Source: Calditrichia bacterium (GTDB taxonomy: Bacteria > Calditrichota > Calditrichia > Calditrichales > J004). From it: 64,000 bases of DNA. The position numbers and the translations under genes are program-made. Positions 26,601 through 35,745 of the stretch are shown here, one piece after another. The stretch is taken from the NCBI GenBank assembly GCA_020635035.1, contig JACKAO010000007.1:260108-324107 (forward strand), read 5' to 3'. Under the pieces are notes generated by a model. That model did not search any database, had not been told where the DNA came from, and saw nothing but the letters and a program-made list of their open reading frames with translations. Each line of letters opens with the position of its first letter. The first letter of the stretch is position 1.

Positions 26601-27360
26601 TGAGTATGACTCTCAGCAAGCTTTTGAAAAGGCAGGCGCAGATGTTGTAACGAGTATTTTTAATAACCTGACAACACATGCTCTAAATATGTCAATTAAG
26701 AAGTATGCTCAGCTTATAAGGTCATCTCAAATTCTTATGCTCCCGGGTGGTTTCAGCGCAGGCGATGAGCCGGAAGGATCGGGTAAATTTATCGCTGCTG
26801 TTCTGCGGCAAAGTGAAATTGCTGATGCTATTATGGATCTACTGGAGAACAGGGATGGTTTGGTACTGGGCATTTGTAATGGTTTTCAGGCTCTTGTAAA
26901 ACTGGGATTGGTACCTTTCGGAAAAATTGTTGAACCGCACCCTGAAAAAAGCCCGACCCTGACATTTAATAAATTAAGGCGTCATCATTCGCAGATGGTG
27001 CATACAAAAATTAACTCCGTGCTTTCACCCTGGTTTTCACAGGTTAATTCTGATGATACTTTTGTTATTCCTGTTTCGAATGGTGAAGGGCGGTTTGTTG
27101 CTGCCGAACCAGTAATACAGGAAATGTTCGTAAACGGGCAGGTTGCTACACTTTATGTTGATCTGGATGGAAAACCTTCGATGGAATCTCAATTCAATCC
27201 TTCAGGTTCGATGTATGCGATTGAAGGAATTACCAGTCCTGATGGCCGTGTATTTGGAAAAATGGCGCATTCAGAACGGATTGGAATGAATGTATCGAAA
27301 AATGTGCCTGGCAATAAAAATCAAAGATTGTTTGAATCCGGGGTAGCATATTTTAAATAA
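23614..27360 (+). CDS. purL: Phosphoribosylformylglycinamidine synthase, large single-chain form
   Basis: PurL performs the fourth step of purine synthesis, turning FGAR plus glutamine into FGAM. The 1248-residue chain includes the synthetase halves and a glutaminase, as in E. coli PurL (about 1295), rather than the split PurS/PurQ/PurL of Gram-positives. The N-terminal part reads like the divergent single-chain group of clostridia and Bacteroides. LLDTYWSDHCRHTTF marks the linker/active-site region, and FKNETHNHPTEIEPFGGAAT the ATP-binding part. The glutaminase domain runs from about 987 to the end, with Cys1088 in GICNGF and the oxyanion strand LPGGFSAGD. No other pur genes are adjacent. 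A promoter probably lies in the AT-rich stretch before the gene. Confidence 0.95.
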   Translation: MTNIFRVYIEKKAGFDTEAVNLYSDVSEFLGIKSLEKLRILYRYDVQGISEDEYKIARNSVFSDPPQDYVYDENFNFKNSDYIFAVEYLPGQYDQRSDSASQCIQILTQKNPPLVRTAKVFVLSGILTESEIKRIKKHCINPVDSREAELQIPETLEQQISIPEHVKIIDGFIELSDQSLENLLSEMGLAMSFEDLKFCQQYFKTETKRNPTITEIRLLDTYWSDHCRHTTFLTEIRNVQIADAPNNSAIKQTYNAYLKSREFVYEGKERSDCLMDLATIAMKELRKKGGLKELDISEEINACSIKIPVKVEGITQDWLIMFKNETHNHPTEIEPFGGAATCLGGAIRDPLSGRSYVYQAMRVTGSADPRKSLEETLPGKLPQRTITTLAAKGYSSYGNQIGLATGHVAEVYDEGYLAKRMEIGAVIGAVPAENVVRKRPEEGDIVILVGGKTGRDGIGGATGSSKAHTETALKNEAEVQKGNPPIERKLQRLFTDPEITKKIKRCNDFGAGGISVAIGELADSLDIDLDAVPKKYEGLDGTELAISESQERMAVVISVDDFVVFQEKAFAENLEATKVANITNSGRLRMFWKGQTVVDLDRSFLDTHGVRQKSHVVIPEVSATEIFEKKNYQFDDFAKTLLENLSDLNHASQKGLIEQFDSTIGARTVLHPFGGKMLRSPSDVMVSKLPFIESDTATAMSWGFNPKIATWSPFHGAVYAVLESVTKLVACGVDFSNIYLTLQEYFEKLLSDPQKWGKPYAALLGAYHVQMQLGIAAIGGKDSMSGTFQDIHVPPTLVSFAVAPVSADKTISGEFKTAGNTVYLLKSKTDMTLLPDFDYLKTLFATFKKLSDGGLVQSASAVKSGGVSLAVSRMCFGNNLGFNFNNQIESADLLYPYYGAIIIETAPDFSKDELSGIEFIELGRVTEADQIVFKNSQVNLSEAYKKWSEPLEAIFPSLHNSELKDLPSFKTRAIKKAHLSIARPRVFIPVFPGTNCEYDSQQAFEKAGADVVTSIFNNLTTHALNMSIKKYAQLIRSSQILMLPGGFSAGDEPEGSGKFIAAVLRQSEIADAIMDLLENRDGLVLGICNGFQALVKLGLVPFGKIVEPHPEKSPTLTFNKLRRHHSQMVHTKINSVLSPWFSQVNSDDTFVIPVSNGEGRFVAAEPVIQEMFVNGQVATLYVDLDGKPSMESQFNPSGSMYAIEGITSPDGRVFGKMAHSERIGMNVSKNVPGNKNQRLFESGVAYFK

Positions 27361-27390
27361 TATGCTGAAAAGTTAAAATCCGCTGTTTTA

Positions 27391-28194
27391 CTATTCCAAA
27401 GACAGACCATTGATAGATTTTGCTTTTGCAGGTTTGTGATCAGCTGCGACTCTGGATTTCGGATAAACCACTTCATGCGGCGCAATTACGGCATTTTCGC
27501 CAATTTCAACATCTCCCATAACTGTAGCCTTTAGCCCGAGTGTAGCACCTTTTCTAATTTTTACAGGTGCAATAACCAGGAAACCCTTAGCAGCATAATG
27601 GCAGATAATATGTACAGACCCGCCAATAGTCACCTTATCTTCAAGTTCAATCAAAGCTGCGTCTGAGATGTTAGTTGTATTTAGATGCACACCTTTACCG
27701 ATTTTCATTCCCATCATGCGGTAAAATAAAATATTTAAGGGAGTCGGGGTTATAAATTCCAAAAAAGTATAGCGGACGACATATAATATTGTATTATGAA
27801 CAAACCATGGTACGCTGCGCAAAGAGTAATACGGCCCGCGGAATGGTTTCATTTTTATCGGAATAATAAGATTAAAAAATGGTGCGACAAAAATGAGACT
27901 GAAACCATAAATAAAAAAACCGCCAATAAGAGCCAGGGCAATAAAAAAATAATTCAGTGGTGCGCTAAAAGTGGCTGAAAATTCCTGCATAAAATTAAAA
28001 AAATAGACTGCCGGTGTTGCAGAAATCGCCATTATCAGGACTGCGAGCAAATAAACCGGAAAAAGTGCAATCATAAAAGTTGCGGTACGGAACCTTCTTA
28101 AAATAGTCTCAAGAAGTCCTTTTAGTCCACTGTGTTCTGATGTGGTGCTGTCCACATCAACTTTTGTGCTATGTTCAATGTCTGATTTTTTCAT
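27391..28194 (-). CDS. Membrane-anchored left-handed beta-helix (hexapeptide-repeat) acyltransferase-like protein
   Basis: The 267-residue protein has hydrophobic membrane segments in its N-terminal half (about residues 40-60 and 85-120). A hexapeptide-repeat left-handed beta-helix fills the C-terminal half (MKIGKGVHLNTT, IGGSVHI, ATLGLKATVMGDVEIGENA). The layout, including the NILFYRMMGMKIG junction, resembles the terminal region of Pls/Epl-type nonribosomal peptide synthetases that make polylysine-like polymers, here as a stand-alone gene. Hexapeptide proteins usually transfer acetyl or acyl groups. No adenylation or carrier domain is nearby on this strand, so the substrate is unknown. It converges on purL and diverges from the sugar kinase. 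Confidence 0.65.
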   Translation of the reverse strand: MKKSDIEHSTKVDVDSTTSEHSGLKGLLETILRRFRTATFMIALFPVYLLAVLIMAISATPAVYFFNFMQEFSATFSAPLNYFFIALALIGGFFIYGFSLIFVAPFFNLIIPIKMKPFRGPYYSLRSVPWFVHNTILYVVRYTFLEFITPTPLNILFYRMMGMKIGKGVHLNTTNISDAALIELEDKVTIGGSVHIICHYAAKGFLVIAPVKIRKGATLGLKATVMGDVEIGENAVIAPHEVVYPKSRVAADHKPAKAKSINGLSLE

Positions 28195-28367
28195 TTAGTG
28201 ATATTTCCTGCAGAAGTTTATCTAAAACCTGAAACTACAATTGAATGTATTAATATACATAAATATGCAAATACTTTAAAAAGTTGCTTTTTTTTAATCA
28301 AAAGATATTTTAGTTAAGAACATGATTTATTTAGTTTTTAATAGTCTGTTTTAAGTCAGGGGGATAT

Positions 28368-29243
28368 GTGCAGTTAAATAATATTATTTGTATCGGTGAA
28401 ATTTTATGGGATTCCATGCCCAAAGGTTTGTTTTTAGGAGGTGCTCCATTCAATGTCGCTGTCCATTTAAAAAATTTAGGAAATAAGGTTGATATTGTAA
28501 GTGGTGTCGGTGATGATGAATTGGGAAGAGAGATTCTGCGCCGTGTAAACAGGAATGGTATCTCCACAGATTTTATTTCAATAAACAAAAATAATCCAAC
28601 TGGTTTTGTAAAAGTTGATCTCGATAAGAATGATAATCCACAATATGATATTATAGAAGAAGTTGCATGGGACTATATTGAGAACGAAGAATTGAATGGA
28701 GCCGGAACCGGTACAATGGTGGTTTTTGGCAGCCTGGCTCAAAGAAATTCAAAATCACGGAAGACAATACAGGAACTGATAAAAAAAGATGTTTTTCCCG
28801 TGTTTGATATAAATTTACGACCCCCATATGACAATAAAGATATCGTTGAAGAATCACTTAAATATAGCTGGCTGGTTAAATTTAATGATGCTGAATTGAA
28901 AAAACTGGCTGAGTGGTATAGTCTGCCGGATGACCCGGAAAAGGCAAGCCAGGAACTTTGCTCTAAATACGGCTGTCAGATTGTATGCATAACGATGGCT
29001 GATAAAGGCGCATCATTATATAAAGACAATACTTTTATTAAATCGAACGGACTCAGAGTAAAGGTTAGTGATACTGTAGGTTCTGGTGATGCTTTCCTTG
29101 CAGGGCTATTAAACGGTTTGATACGTGAATGGCCGATGGATCAGGTATTATCTTTTGCTAATGCGACAGGGGCATTTGTTGCTACACAGGATGGAGCGAC
29201 TCCGCAGCTTGATCTGGCAATTATTCAGGATCTCCAGAAATAG
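28368..29243 (+). CDS. PfkB-family carbohydrate kinase, probably fructokinase
   Basis: The 291-residue protein is a ribokinase-fold sugar kinase. ICIGEILWDSMP and FLGGAPFNVAVHL are the sugar-binding N-terminal motifs of the fructokinase branch. DTVGSGDAFLAG holds the catalytic base Asp241 and the anion hole. It phosphorylates a sugar, most likely fructose, using ATP. The start is GTG at 28368, with CAGGGGG 4 bases upstream; the nearby ATG at 28366 is out of frame. No sucrose or fructose uptake gene is adjacent, so the substrate assignment rests on family resemblance only. Confidence 0.85.
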   Translation: MQLNNIICIGEILWDSMPKGLFLGGAPFNVAVHLKNLGNKVDIVSGVGDDELGREILRRVNRNGISTDFISINKNNPTGFVKVDLDKNDNPQYDIIEEVAWDYIENEELNGAGTGTMVVFGSLAQRNSKSRKTIQELIKKDVFPVFDINLRPPYDNKDIVEESLKYSWLVKFNDAELKKLAEWYSLPDDPEKASQELCSKYGCQIVCITMADKGASLYKDNTFIKSNGLRVKVSDTVGSGDAFLAGLLNGLIREWPMDQVLSFANATGAFVATQDGATPQLDLAIIQDLQK

Positions 29244-29378
29244 AATATCAGCTGTATGACCTCTGGGTATAGAAGAAACTTTACCGAAATGGATGGATTT
29301 CAAAAGGTAAATGATTAAATTCCGAGAGTCATACTACTTATTAAGCCAAATTACTCTTTAAACATGGATTGTGATCCA

Positions 29379-32300
29379 ATGAAAATGCTATCTCTTAATA
29401 TTTGTTTTTTTCTTTTCTTTGCTGTTCAATTATTCGCGCAGGACCCAAGTTTCAGCTCATCCAATCTGCCAATTATAAAAATCACTACAAATGGATTAAT
29501 TACAGCTAATTCAAGGGTTTCCGGTAATATGGAAATCATCTATAATGAAGACGGCGCCCGTAATTATGTCAGCGCTTCTGCTGATCATTACAGTGGTCGT
29601 ATCGAAATTGAACTGCATGGGCAGTCTTCCCTGAGTTTTGATAAAAAATCATATCGATTTGAAACACAGGATTCAATTGGAGAAAATGACAATGTGAGTC
29701 TTCTTGGTTTGCCTAAAGAGAATGACTGGATTTTATATGCACCTTATTCAGATAAAACTTTAATGCGAAATGCTTTAGCTTACACCCTTGCATCGCAGAT
29801 AAATGATTACGCTCCAAGAATAAAGTATTGTGAGATTGTTGTAAATGGCGAGTATCGTGGAGTTTACATATTAACTGAAAAAATAAAACGCGATAAAAAC
29901 CGTGTCAATATTTCGGAACTGGAACCCCAACAACTTTCTGAACCGGAAATTAGCGGGGGCTATATTTTTAAAAAAGATAAAATTGATGCTGGGGATAATA
30001 TTATCTATCTCGATCGCGGGGTAGAGCTGGTAATTACAGAACCGGATAAAGATGATATCGCTCCTGAACAAACAAACTGGTTAAAAAGTTATCTTAATAG
30101 TTTTGATAATGCACTTACTTCAAATAGTAATTATCAGGATTACATCGATCTGCAGTCTTTTGTTGATAATTTCTTGATGGTAGAACTCAGTAAAAACATA
30201 GATGGTCTCAGGCTAAGTACATACTTTTATAAGGACCGTAATGGAAAAGTTATTGCCGGACCTGTTTGGGATTATAACCTGGCTTGGGGTAATGCAGACT
30301 ATAACTATGGATGGACTGCTTCCGGCTGGTATTATGAAACCATTCTTTGGGATAATAATTGGGTACTCGAGTTGTTAAAAAAGCCGGAGTTTAACCAATT
30401 GTGCATTGACCGCTGGCAAGAACTAAGGAAATCTGTGTTTACAACAAATAATATTTATACACTGATCGAAGAATGGGAAGACCTGCTTGGAGAAGCCCAG
30501 CAAAGAAATTTCGCGAAATTTGATATTTTAGGCATTTACGTCTGGCCTAACCCCGGTTATCCGGAGTCTGGGAATTTTGGTTTCGATGCGCCAAAAAGCG
30601 GGGCACCAACTACCTGGCAGGGTGAAATCGATTTTATGAAAAGCTTTATTGACGAGCGACTAAAATGGATGGATAATGAATTTGGTGTTTCTTTTACAGA
30701 TGTAACGGTTGATGTAAATAATCCAGATTGGGGACAGGTTCTGTATAATAATAAAGTGATTGCCAGTGAAACATATCTAGGAAGTTATACGGATGGAGCA
30801 CTTATAACATTAAGAGCGGAAGCAAAACCCGGATATAAATTTGTAGAATGGGTAGAAACATCTTCGGACGTAATTAATACCAATTTTATTAATACAGGTG
30901 CCAGATGGAAATACCTGGACAACGGATCAGACCAGGGAACCGCATGGAGATTAAGCAATTTTGATGATTCTGCCTGGCAGGAAGGTACTGCGGAGCTCGG
31001 TTATGGAGATAATGATGAGTCAACGGTAGTGAGCTATGGTCCGGATGCACAGAATAAGTATGTTACAACTTATTTCAGGACAAAATTCAACGTGACTGAT
31101 TCAGATTTATACACAAATCTTAATTTGTATTTGCTTCGTGATGATGGTGCAGTTGCTTATCTGAATGGTTTCGAAATTTTAAGATCCAACATGCCGGAAA
31201 CAGGTGTTTATTATAATACGTATGCTTCTGAATTTGTAGATGGTGCAAATGAAAAAGCATTTTTTCACTTCGAGATAGATCCCCAATATTTGTTTAAAGG
31301 AGAAAATATAATAGCAGTTGAGATTCACCAGCAGAATGCCACAAGTTCCGATATCAGTTTTGATTTATCCTTAAGCGGAACGGGTTACAATCCTGATGGA
31401 AACAGTTCTGTAATTAGCAGCAATGAAAAACTCTCTTATCTCCCCACAGGTGGCGTTACCAGAATAAAAGCAGTCTTTGCCCCGGTTGCTTCGTTTTCAG
31501 GACTGGTTATTAACGAAATATATTATAATGCATTACAGGAGACCGATGCCAAGTTTATTGAGTTGTGCAACACTTCAAATGAATTAATTGATTTTTCCGG
31601 ATATGCGATTTCAGGTGTAATTGATTTTGTTTTTCCTGATGGAACAGGTTTAGCACCCGGTGCATTTGCCGTACTGAGTGATGACAGCCTAAAATATACA
31701 GGATCTGGTTTTAGCGTTTTTCAGTGGGAAGGTGGGGACTTATCTGATAATGGCGGTCTTATTAAAATACAAGATCTGTCAGGTGCCACATTGGATTCTG
31801 TAACCTATGGCAATACTATTCCCTGGCCGCAAATTGAAGCAGCTGATTACCGGTCGTTGGAACTTAAACAGACAAACCTGGATAATGCCCGTGGAGAAAA
31901 TTGGCAGAAAAGTACTGTTGCTGGCGGATCACCAGGAAAAGCTAATCGCCGTTCCATTGAAGGTTTAGTTATTAATGAATTCTTATCCAGCAATGAAAAC
32001 GTGAATACAGATGAATATGGCGATCATGATGACTGGATTGAGCTGTATAATGCAGGTACAACCGCGGTTGATGCAGGGGGCTTGTACCTTTCAGACAAGG
32101 CAGAAAACCCCCGATTATGGAAAATTGCTGATATTTCACCTTATACGACAACCATCAAACCGGACAGTTTTCTGGTCATTTGGGCAGATGAAGACAGTAG
32201 TCAGGGTATTTTGCATGGCGGTTTTCAACTCAGTAAGTCCGGAGAAGCTATTATTTTGTCTCAGATTGTTGATGGCGAAATACAGATACTGGATTCATTA

Positions 32301-32711
32301 AGTTTCCCAGCTCAGCAAACCGATGTGTCAATGGGACGAGAACCTGACGGCAGTGTAAACTGGACATTTTTTACAAATCCTACACCTGGGAGTAAAAACC
32401 TGGTAACCGGCTTGCGGAATGATGCAATTCTTATAAAGTCATTTACTCTTGAGCAAAATTATCCAAACCCATTCAATCCTGTCACTACTATAAATTATAC
32501 AGTTGGGCTAACCGCAAAAGGACCGGCGGATGTTTCTTTGGTTGTGTTTGATATCCTCGGACGAGAAATTGAAACTTTGGTTGACAGGAAACAAACTTCA
32601 GGTAGTTATTCGGTTCAATTCAATGCATCTGAATTGCCAAGTGGCATATATATCTACAGATTAAAAACAGATAAATACGAGCACAGTAAAAAGATGCTGT
32701 TTTTAAAATAA
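29379..32711 (+). CDS. Secreted CotH-kinase and lamin-tail protein with T9SS sorting domain
   Basis: The 1110-residue secreted protein starts with a signal peptide (MKMLSLNICFFLFFAVQLFA); I chose the second in-frame ATG because it gives this clean signal. A CotH kinase domain spans about 66-437 (IELHGQSSLSFDKKSYR, then PVWDYNLAWGN with the metal-binding Asp). CotH-type kinases phosphorylate spore-coat proteins in Bacillus, but the substrate here is unknown. After it come a small beta-repeat (about 441-498), a galactose-binding-like jelly roll (508-671) and two lamin-tail domains (about 708-804 and 863-974; LVINEI and LVINEF). The C-terminus (1021-1110) is a T9SS type A sorting domain (QNYPNPFNPVTTINY ... 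GIYIYRLKT), so export through the type IX system is expected. Confidence 0.88.
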   Translation: MKMLSLNICFFLFFAVQLFAQDPSFSSSNLPIIKITTNGLITANSRVSGNMEIIYNEDGARNYVSASADHYSGRIEIELHGQSSLSFDKKSYRFETQDSIGENDNVSLLGLPKENDWILYAPYSDKTLMRNALAYTLASQINDYAPRIKYCEIVVNGEYRGVYILTEKIKRDKNRVNISELEPQQLSEPEISGGYIFKKDKIDAGDNIIYLDRGVELVITEPDKDDIAPEQTNWLKSYLNSFDNALTSNSNYQDYIDLQSFVDNFLMVELSKNIDGLRLSTYFYKDRNGKVIAGPVWDYNLAWGNADYNYGWTASGWYYETILWDNNWVLELLKKPEFNQLCIDRWQELRKSVFTTNNIYTLIEEWEDLLGEAQQRNFAKFDILGIYVWPNPGYPESGNFGFDAPKSGAPTTWQGEIDFMKSFIDERLKWMDNEFGVSFTDVTVDVNNPDWGQVLYNNKVIASETYLGSYTDGALITLRAEAKPGYKFVEWVETSSDVINTNFINTGARWKYLDNGSDQGTAWRLSNFDDSAWQEGTAELGYGDNDESTVVSYGPDAQNKYVTTYFRTKFNVTDSDLYTNLNLYLLRDDGAVAYLNGFEILRSNMPETGVYYNTYASEFVDGANEKAFFHFEIDPQYLFKGENIIAVEIHQQNATSSDISFDLSLSGTGYNPDGNSSVISSNEKLSYLPTGGVTRIKAVFAPVASFSGLVINEIYYNALQETDAKFIELCNTSNELIDFSGYAISGVIDFVFPDGTGLAPGAFAVLSDDSLKYTGSGFSVFQWEGGDLSDNGGLIKIQDLSGATLDSVTYGNTIPWPQIEAADYRSLELKQTNLDNARGENWQKSTVAGGSPGKANRRSIEGLVINEFLSSNENVNTDEYGDHDDWIELYNAGTTAVDAGGLYLSDKAENPRLWKIADISPYTTTIKPDSFLVIWADEDSSQGILHGGFQLSKSGEAIILSQIVDGEIQILDSLSFPAQQTDVSMGREPDGSVNWTFFTNPTPGSKNLVTGLRNDAILIKSFTLEQNYPNPFNPVTTINYTVGLTAKGPADVSLVVFDILGREIETLVDRKQTSGSYSVQFNASELPSGIYIYRLKTDKYEHSKKMLFLK

Positions 32712-32729
32712 ATAGTTCCCGGTTTGTGT

Positions 32730-35207
32730 TTATTCCTTTTTTCCGGGAAGGTTGTTTTTTATACCCTGGTATACCTTTTCCAACAGTGAATCGTAATTAT
32801 CATGTTTCTCCGGATATATCGGTTTAAGAAACTTGACATCGATTCGTTTTAATGGCCTTGGAAAAAAAGATCCGCGCGGGAAAGCAGAAAATGCACCGTT
32901 AATTGCAACAGGAACCACCGGGACTTTTAATTCGCAGCTTAAAATAGAAAAAGCTTTTTTGAAAGCGCCCAGCTCGCCGTTTCGTGTTCGTGTTCCTTCA
33001 GGGAAGATTATAATATTTTTACCTTTCTCCAGTGCAGCTGCCAGTTTTTGTATAGATTCTTTTAACTCTTTGTTTATATCCACAACAATAATGTTATTGC
33101 GTTTTGCAAGAAATCTTCTGATAGCTGAGTTTACATGTTTGCGTTTTGCATAGAAAAAGGTATGTTTAAACATTTTGTTTTTAAGATGCATTGAAACAAG
33201 TAAACCATCTAAAAAACTTTGATGGTTTGGTGCCAGTATCATTGGGCCTTCCGGTAGATTTTCCTGCCCTTCGCCACGAATCCGGAAATAGGTTTTCAGG
33301 AAAACTTTGGATGCATTTTTTATTAAGTTTTGTGTAAACCAGGATTTTGGTAAATGCAGATCAAGCTTTTCTTTAAGGATGGCACTCCAGTCAAAAGAAT
33401 CCTTTTCAGTTTTTGTTTTATTTTCGGAAACATATTCTGCAAGACTTGCAGCTGTATTGTACTGAAGGATTTGTTCTTCTGTAAGGTCAATTCCAAAAGT
33501 CGATTGTAAATATGCATGAAGGCTTATTTTGTCAAGACTGTCCATCCCAAGATCAAGTTCCAGGTGTGCAGAAGGATAAACGGCTGTTTTCTTTTCAGCT
33601 TCAAGGTATTCTCTGATAAGTGCATATTCTTCTGTTTGCGGTGCTGCCTGATTATCCGGATTTACTTTCTTTGCCTGTGATAATTCCGGAAGTAAAAATC
33701 TTTTTAGTTTACCCAAACGTGTCCGCGGTAATTCCTGGCTGACAATTGTAAAATGTTTAATTTGCTTATATGGAGTTACTTTGTGGTTGTATTTGTCTAT
33801 TACATCCCATTTAACAGATTCGTTAATATCCTGAATTCCGGCTGTTTGTATATGGGCCATATTGGGAAAAATAATCGCATTCAAAACGTCTTTTTGTTCA
33901 TAAACACCGCACTCCTGCACCAGGTCCGACTGCTTTTGTAATTTTAACTCAACTTCTTCAGGGTTAATGTTTTTACCATTTGAAAGAACAATAATTTCCT
34001 TGCTGCGTCCCGTGATATGCACATAGTTCTTATCATCCACATAGCCAAGATCGCCTGTATAGAGCCAGCCGTCTTTTATAACGTCAGCAGTTTCTTCAGG
34101 CCGGTTGTAATATCCTTTCATTACATTGGCACCGCGTGCAATAATCTGTCCTTCATCAGTGGATTTTACTTCCATATTAGGCATAACCTGGCCACCTGTA
34201 CCAATTTTCCATGTACCGGGACGTGTAAATGAAATCATCGGCGCGGCTTCAGTCATGCCATATCCTGGGAGTATTTCAAAACCCAATGTCCAATAGTCTT
34301 TGGCAACATCATTATCCAGGGCAGCACCGCCGCAAACCATATATTGCATATGACCGCCAAGCTTTTCATGGACCTGTTTGAATATCTTTTTTGAAAAGGC
34401 AGGAGAGTTTACTTTAGCAGCAAGTTTAAACAAAAACTTTGCCACGGGGTTCGCATCAATTTTTTTCCGAATACCATCACGTATCAGTGTGTATAAACGC
34501 GGCACACCAATCATTATAGAGATTTTATTTTCCTGCATTGTTTTCATGATATCTTCGGCTGTCATCGAAGGAGCAATCGCTGCTGAAGCGCCTACAAAAA
34601 ACGTTGCAATCATGCTGCCCAATAAAGGGAAAATATGATGTAAAGGTAATAAGATTAAAACCCGTTGATCTTTGTGATAGATATTTGCTTCTTTTCCGGC
34701 TACCATATCAATATTTACTAAAAGATTGGTGTAAGTCAGCATAACGCCTTTGGGGCTGCCTGTCGTGCCGGAAGTATAAATTATAACGGCTGTTTTGTCT
34801 TTATCATTTAAGGGAAAGGCTATTTCTGAAGGTTCGTCCAATGGGTCAATGTTTATTGTATCAAGGTTAAAACGCTCAATTGAGTATGAAATATCTTCAA
34901 GTGCGGAATGAAGAATCTTCTCGGTGTTTCCGGAATAAAATATTGCACCCGGTTTACAGTCATTTAAAATGTACGCGACTTCGTCTGCCGAAGACATAAA
35001 ATCGATTGGTATCACAGTGGCATTTTTTGCCCATCCAGCATAAAATGCATAAATCCAGTCCGGGCGGTTTTCAGCAAAAATAGCCACATGCTCTGTGTCT
35101 GAAGGGATAAATTTTGCATATGCATTGGCATTTTGAATAAGAAAGTTATAGCTGATTTTTTCGTTTTTATAAAAGATTGCCGTTTTATCAGAAGGTTTTA
35201 AAAACAT
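32730..35207 (-). CDS. Fused acyl-ACP/CoA ligase, acyl carrier and lysophospholipid acyltransferase
   Basis: The 825-residue protein joins three lipid functions. Residues 1-510 are an AMP-binding acyl ligase (YTSGTTGSPKG near 145; YTGDLGYVDDKNY). A carrier domain follows at about 525-600, with the phosphopantetheine Ser557 in LGMDSLDK. Residues 640-825 are a PlsC acyltransferase with NHQSFLDG (His662, Asp667) and FPEGTRTR. It probably activates a fatty acid, loads it on its own carrier and transfers it to a lysophospholipid. E. coli Aas has acyltransferase first and ligase second and no carrier domain, so the order here is reversed. It converges on the CotH gene and diverges from the DUF1992 gene. 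Confidence 0.85.
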   Translation of the reverse strand: MFLKPSDKTAIFYKNEKISYNFLIQNANAYAKFIPSDTEHVAIFAENRPDWIYAFYAGWAKNATVIPIDFMSSADEVAYILNDCKPGAIFYSGNTEKILHSALEDISYSIERFNLDTINIDPLDEPSEIAFPLNDKDKTAVIIYTSGTTGSPKGVMLTYTNLLVNIDMVAGKEANIYHKDQRVLILLPLHHIFPLLGSMIATFFVGASAAIAPSMTAEDIMKTMQENKISIMIGVPRLYTLIRDGIRKKIDANPVAKFLFKLAAKVNSPAFSKKIFKQVHEKLGGHMQYMVCGGAALDNDVAKDYWTLGFEILPGYGMTEAAPMISFTRPGTWKIGTGGQVMPNMEVKSTDEGQIIARGANVMKGYYNRPEETADVIKDGWLYTGDLGYVDDKNYVHITGRSKEIIVLSNGKNINPEEVELKLQKQSDLVQECGVYEQKDVLNAIIFPNMAHIQTAGIQDINESVKWDVIDKYNHKVTPYKQIKHFTIVSQELPRTRLGKLKRFLLPELSQAKKVNPDNQAAPQTEEYALIREYLEAEKKTAVYPSAHLELDLGMDSLDKISLHAYLQSTFGIDLTEEQILQYNTAASLAEYVSENKTKTEKDSFDWSAILKEKLDLHLPKSWFTQNLIKNASKVFLKTYFRIRGEGQENLPEGPMILAPNHQSFLDGLLVSMHLKNKMFKHTFFYAKRKHVNSAIRRFLAKRNNIIVVDINKELKESIQKLAAALEKGKNIIIFPEGTRTRNGELGAFKKAFSILSCELKVPVVPVAINGAFSAFPRGSFFPRPLKRIDVKFLKPIYPEKHDNYDSLLEKVYQGIKNNLPGKKE

Positions 35208-35313
35208 TTATCTCCCCAAATAAATTTTTAGTTCATGATACGATATTTTACTTTCCCATGAAATAGAATGTTTATAATATTTGTTTATTGAAAAACAAAA
35301 ACTTAGGAAAATT

Positions 35314-35634
35314 ATGTTCGGTTGGGAGAAATTAGCACAGGACAAAATAAAGGAAGCAATGTTAAAGGGCGAGTTTGATAACCTTCCGGGAGAAGGCAAA
35401 CCACTCGATTTGACTGATTATTTTAAAGCTCCCGCACATTTGAGACTGGCAATAGATGTTTTGAAAAAATCAAATGCATTACCGCCACCAATTCTGATTA
35501 AAAAAGAAATTACTGAGATTCAGCAACAAATAAAAAATTGTAAGGATGCTGATGCCAAAGCAAACTTGGAGAAGAAACTGCAATTTAAAGAAATTGAGTT
35601 AGCTATAAATCTTGAAAAATATTCAAAAAAGTAA
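35314..35634 (+). CDS. DUF1992 (DnaJ subfamily C member 28-like) protein
   Basis: The 106-residue protein matches the DUF1992 family, whose human relative is DNAJC28. The signature is WEKLAQDKIKEAMLKGEFDN followed by LPGEGKPLDL. The C-terminal half is charged and helical. The molecular function of the family is not established. I chose the ATG at 35314 because AGGAAA lies just upstream and the family starts at this point; a TTG at 35281 would add 11 residues that do not resemble it. It stands alone, 112 bases before the Mla-type operon. Confidence 0.85.
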   Translation: MFGWEKLAQDKIKEAMLKGEFDNLPGEGKPLDLTDYFKAPAHLRLAIDVLKKSNALPPPILIKKEITEIQQQIKNCKDADAKANLEKKLQFKEIELAINLEKYSKK

Positions 35635-35684
35635 GCTATGCATAAAAGTATTTTACCAAAGGCTTTTTTGCTAGTATGAATACC

Positions 35685-35714
35685 TTGTCCGAATTTACAT
35701 TATTTTTGTATATT
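35685..35714 (+). promoter_or_regulatory. Candidate promoter of the Mla-type operon
   Basis: TTGTCC (35685-35690) and TATATT (35709-35714) are 18 bases apart, an acceptable sigma-70 pair. The MlaD start lies 32 bases after the -10. AT-rich surroundings make chance matches common. Confidence 0.4.
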
Positions 35715-35745
35715 TAAACCTTACATTTCTATTAAGAGAAACCTT

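Noticed and set aside
32716..32749. Inverted repeat TTCCCGG/CCGGGAA between the CotH gene and the AMP-ligase gene as a terminator
   Set aside because: The loop is 20 bases and holds the only T run, so it does not have the hairpin-then-T layout. It also overlaps the end of the minus-strand gene.
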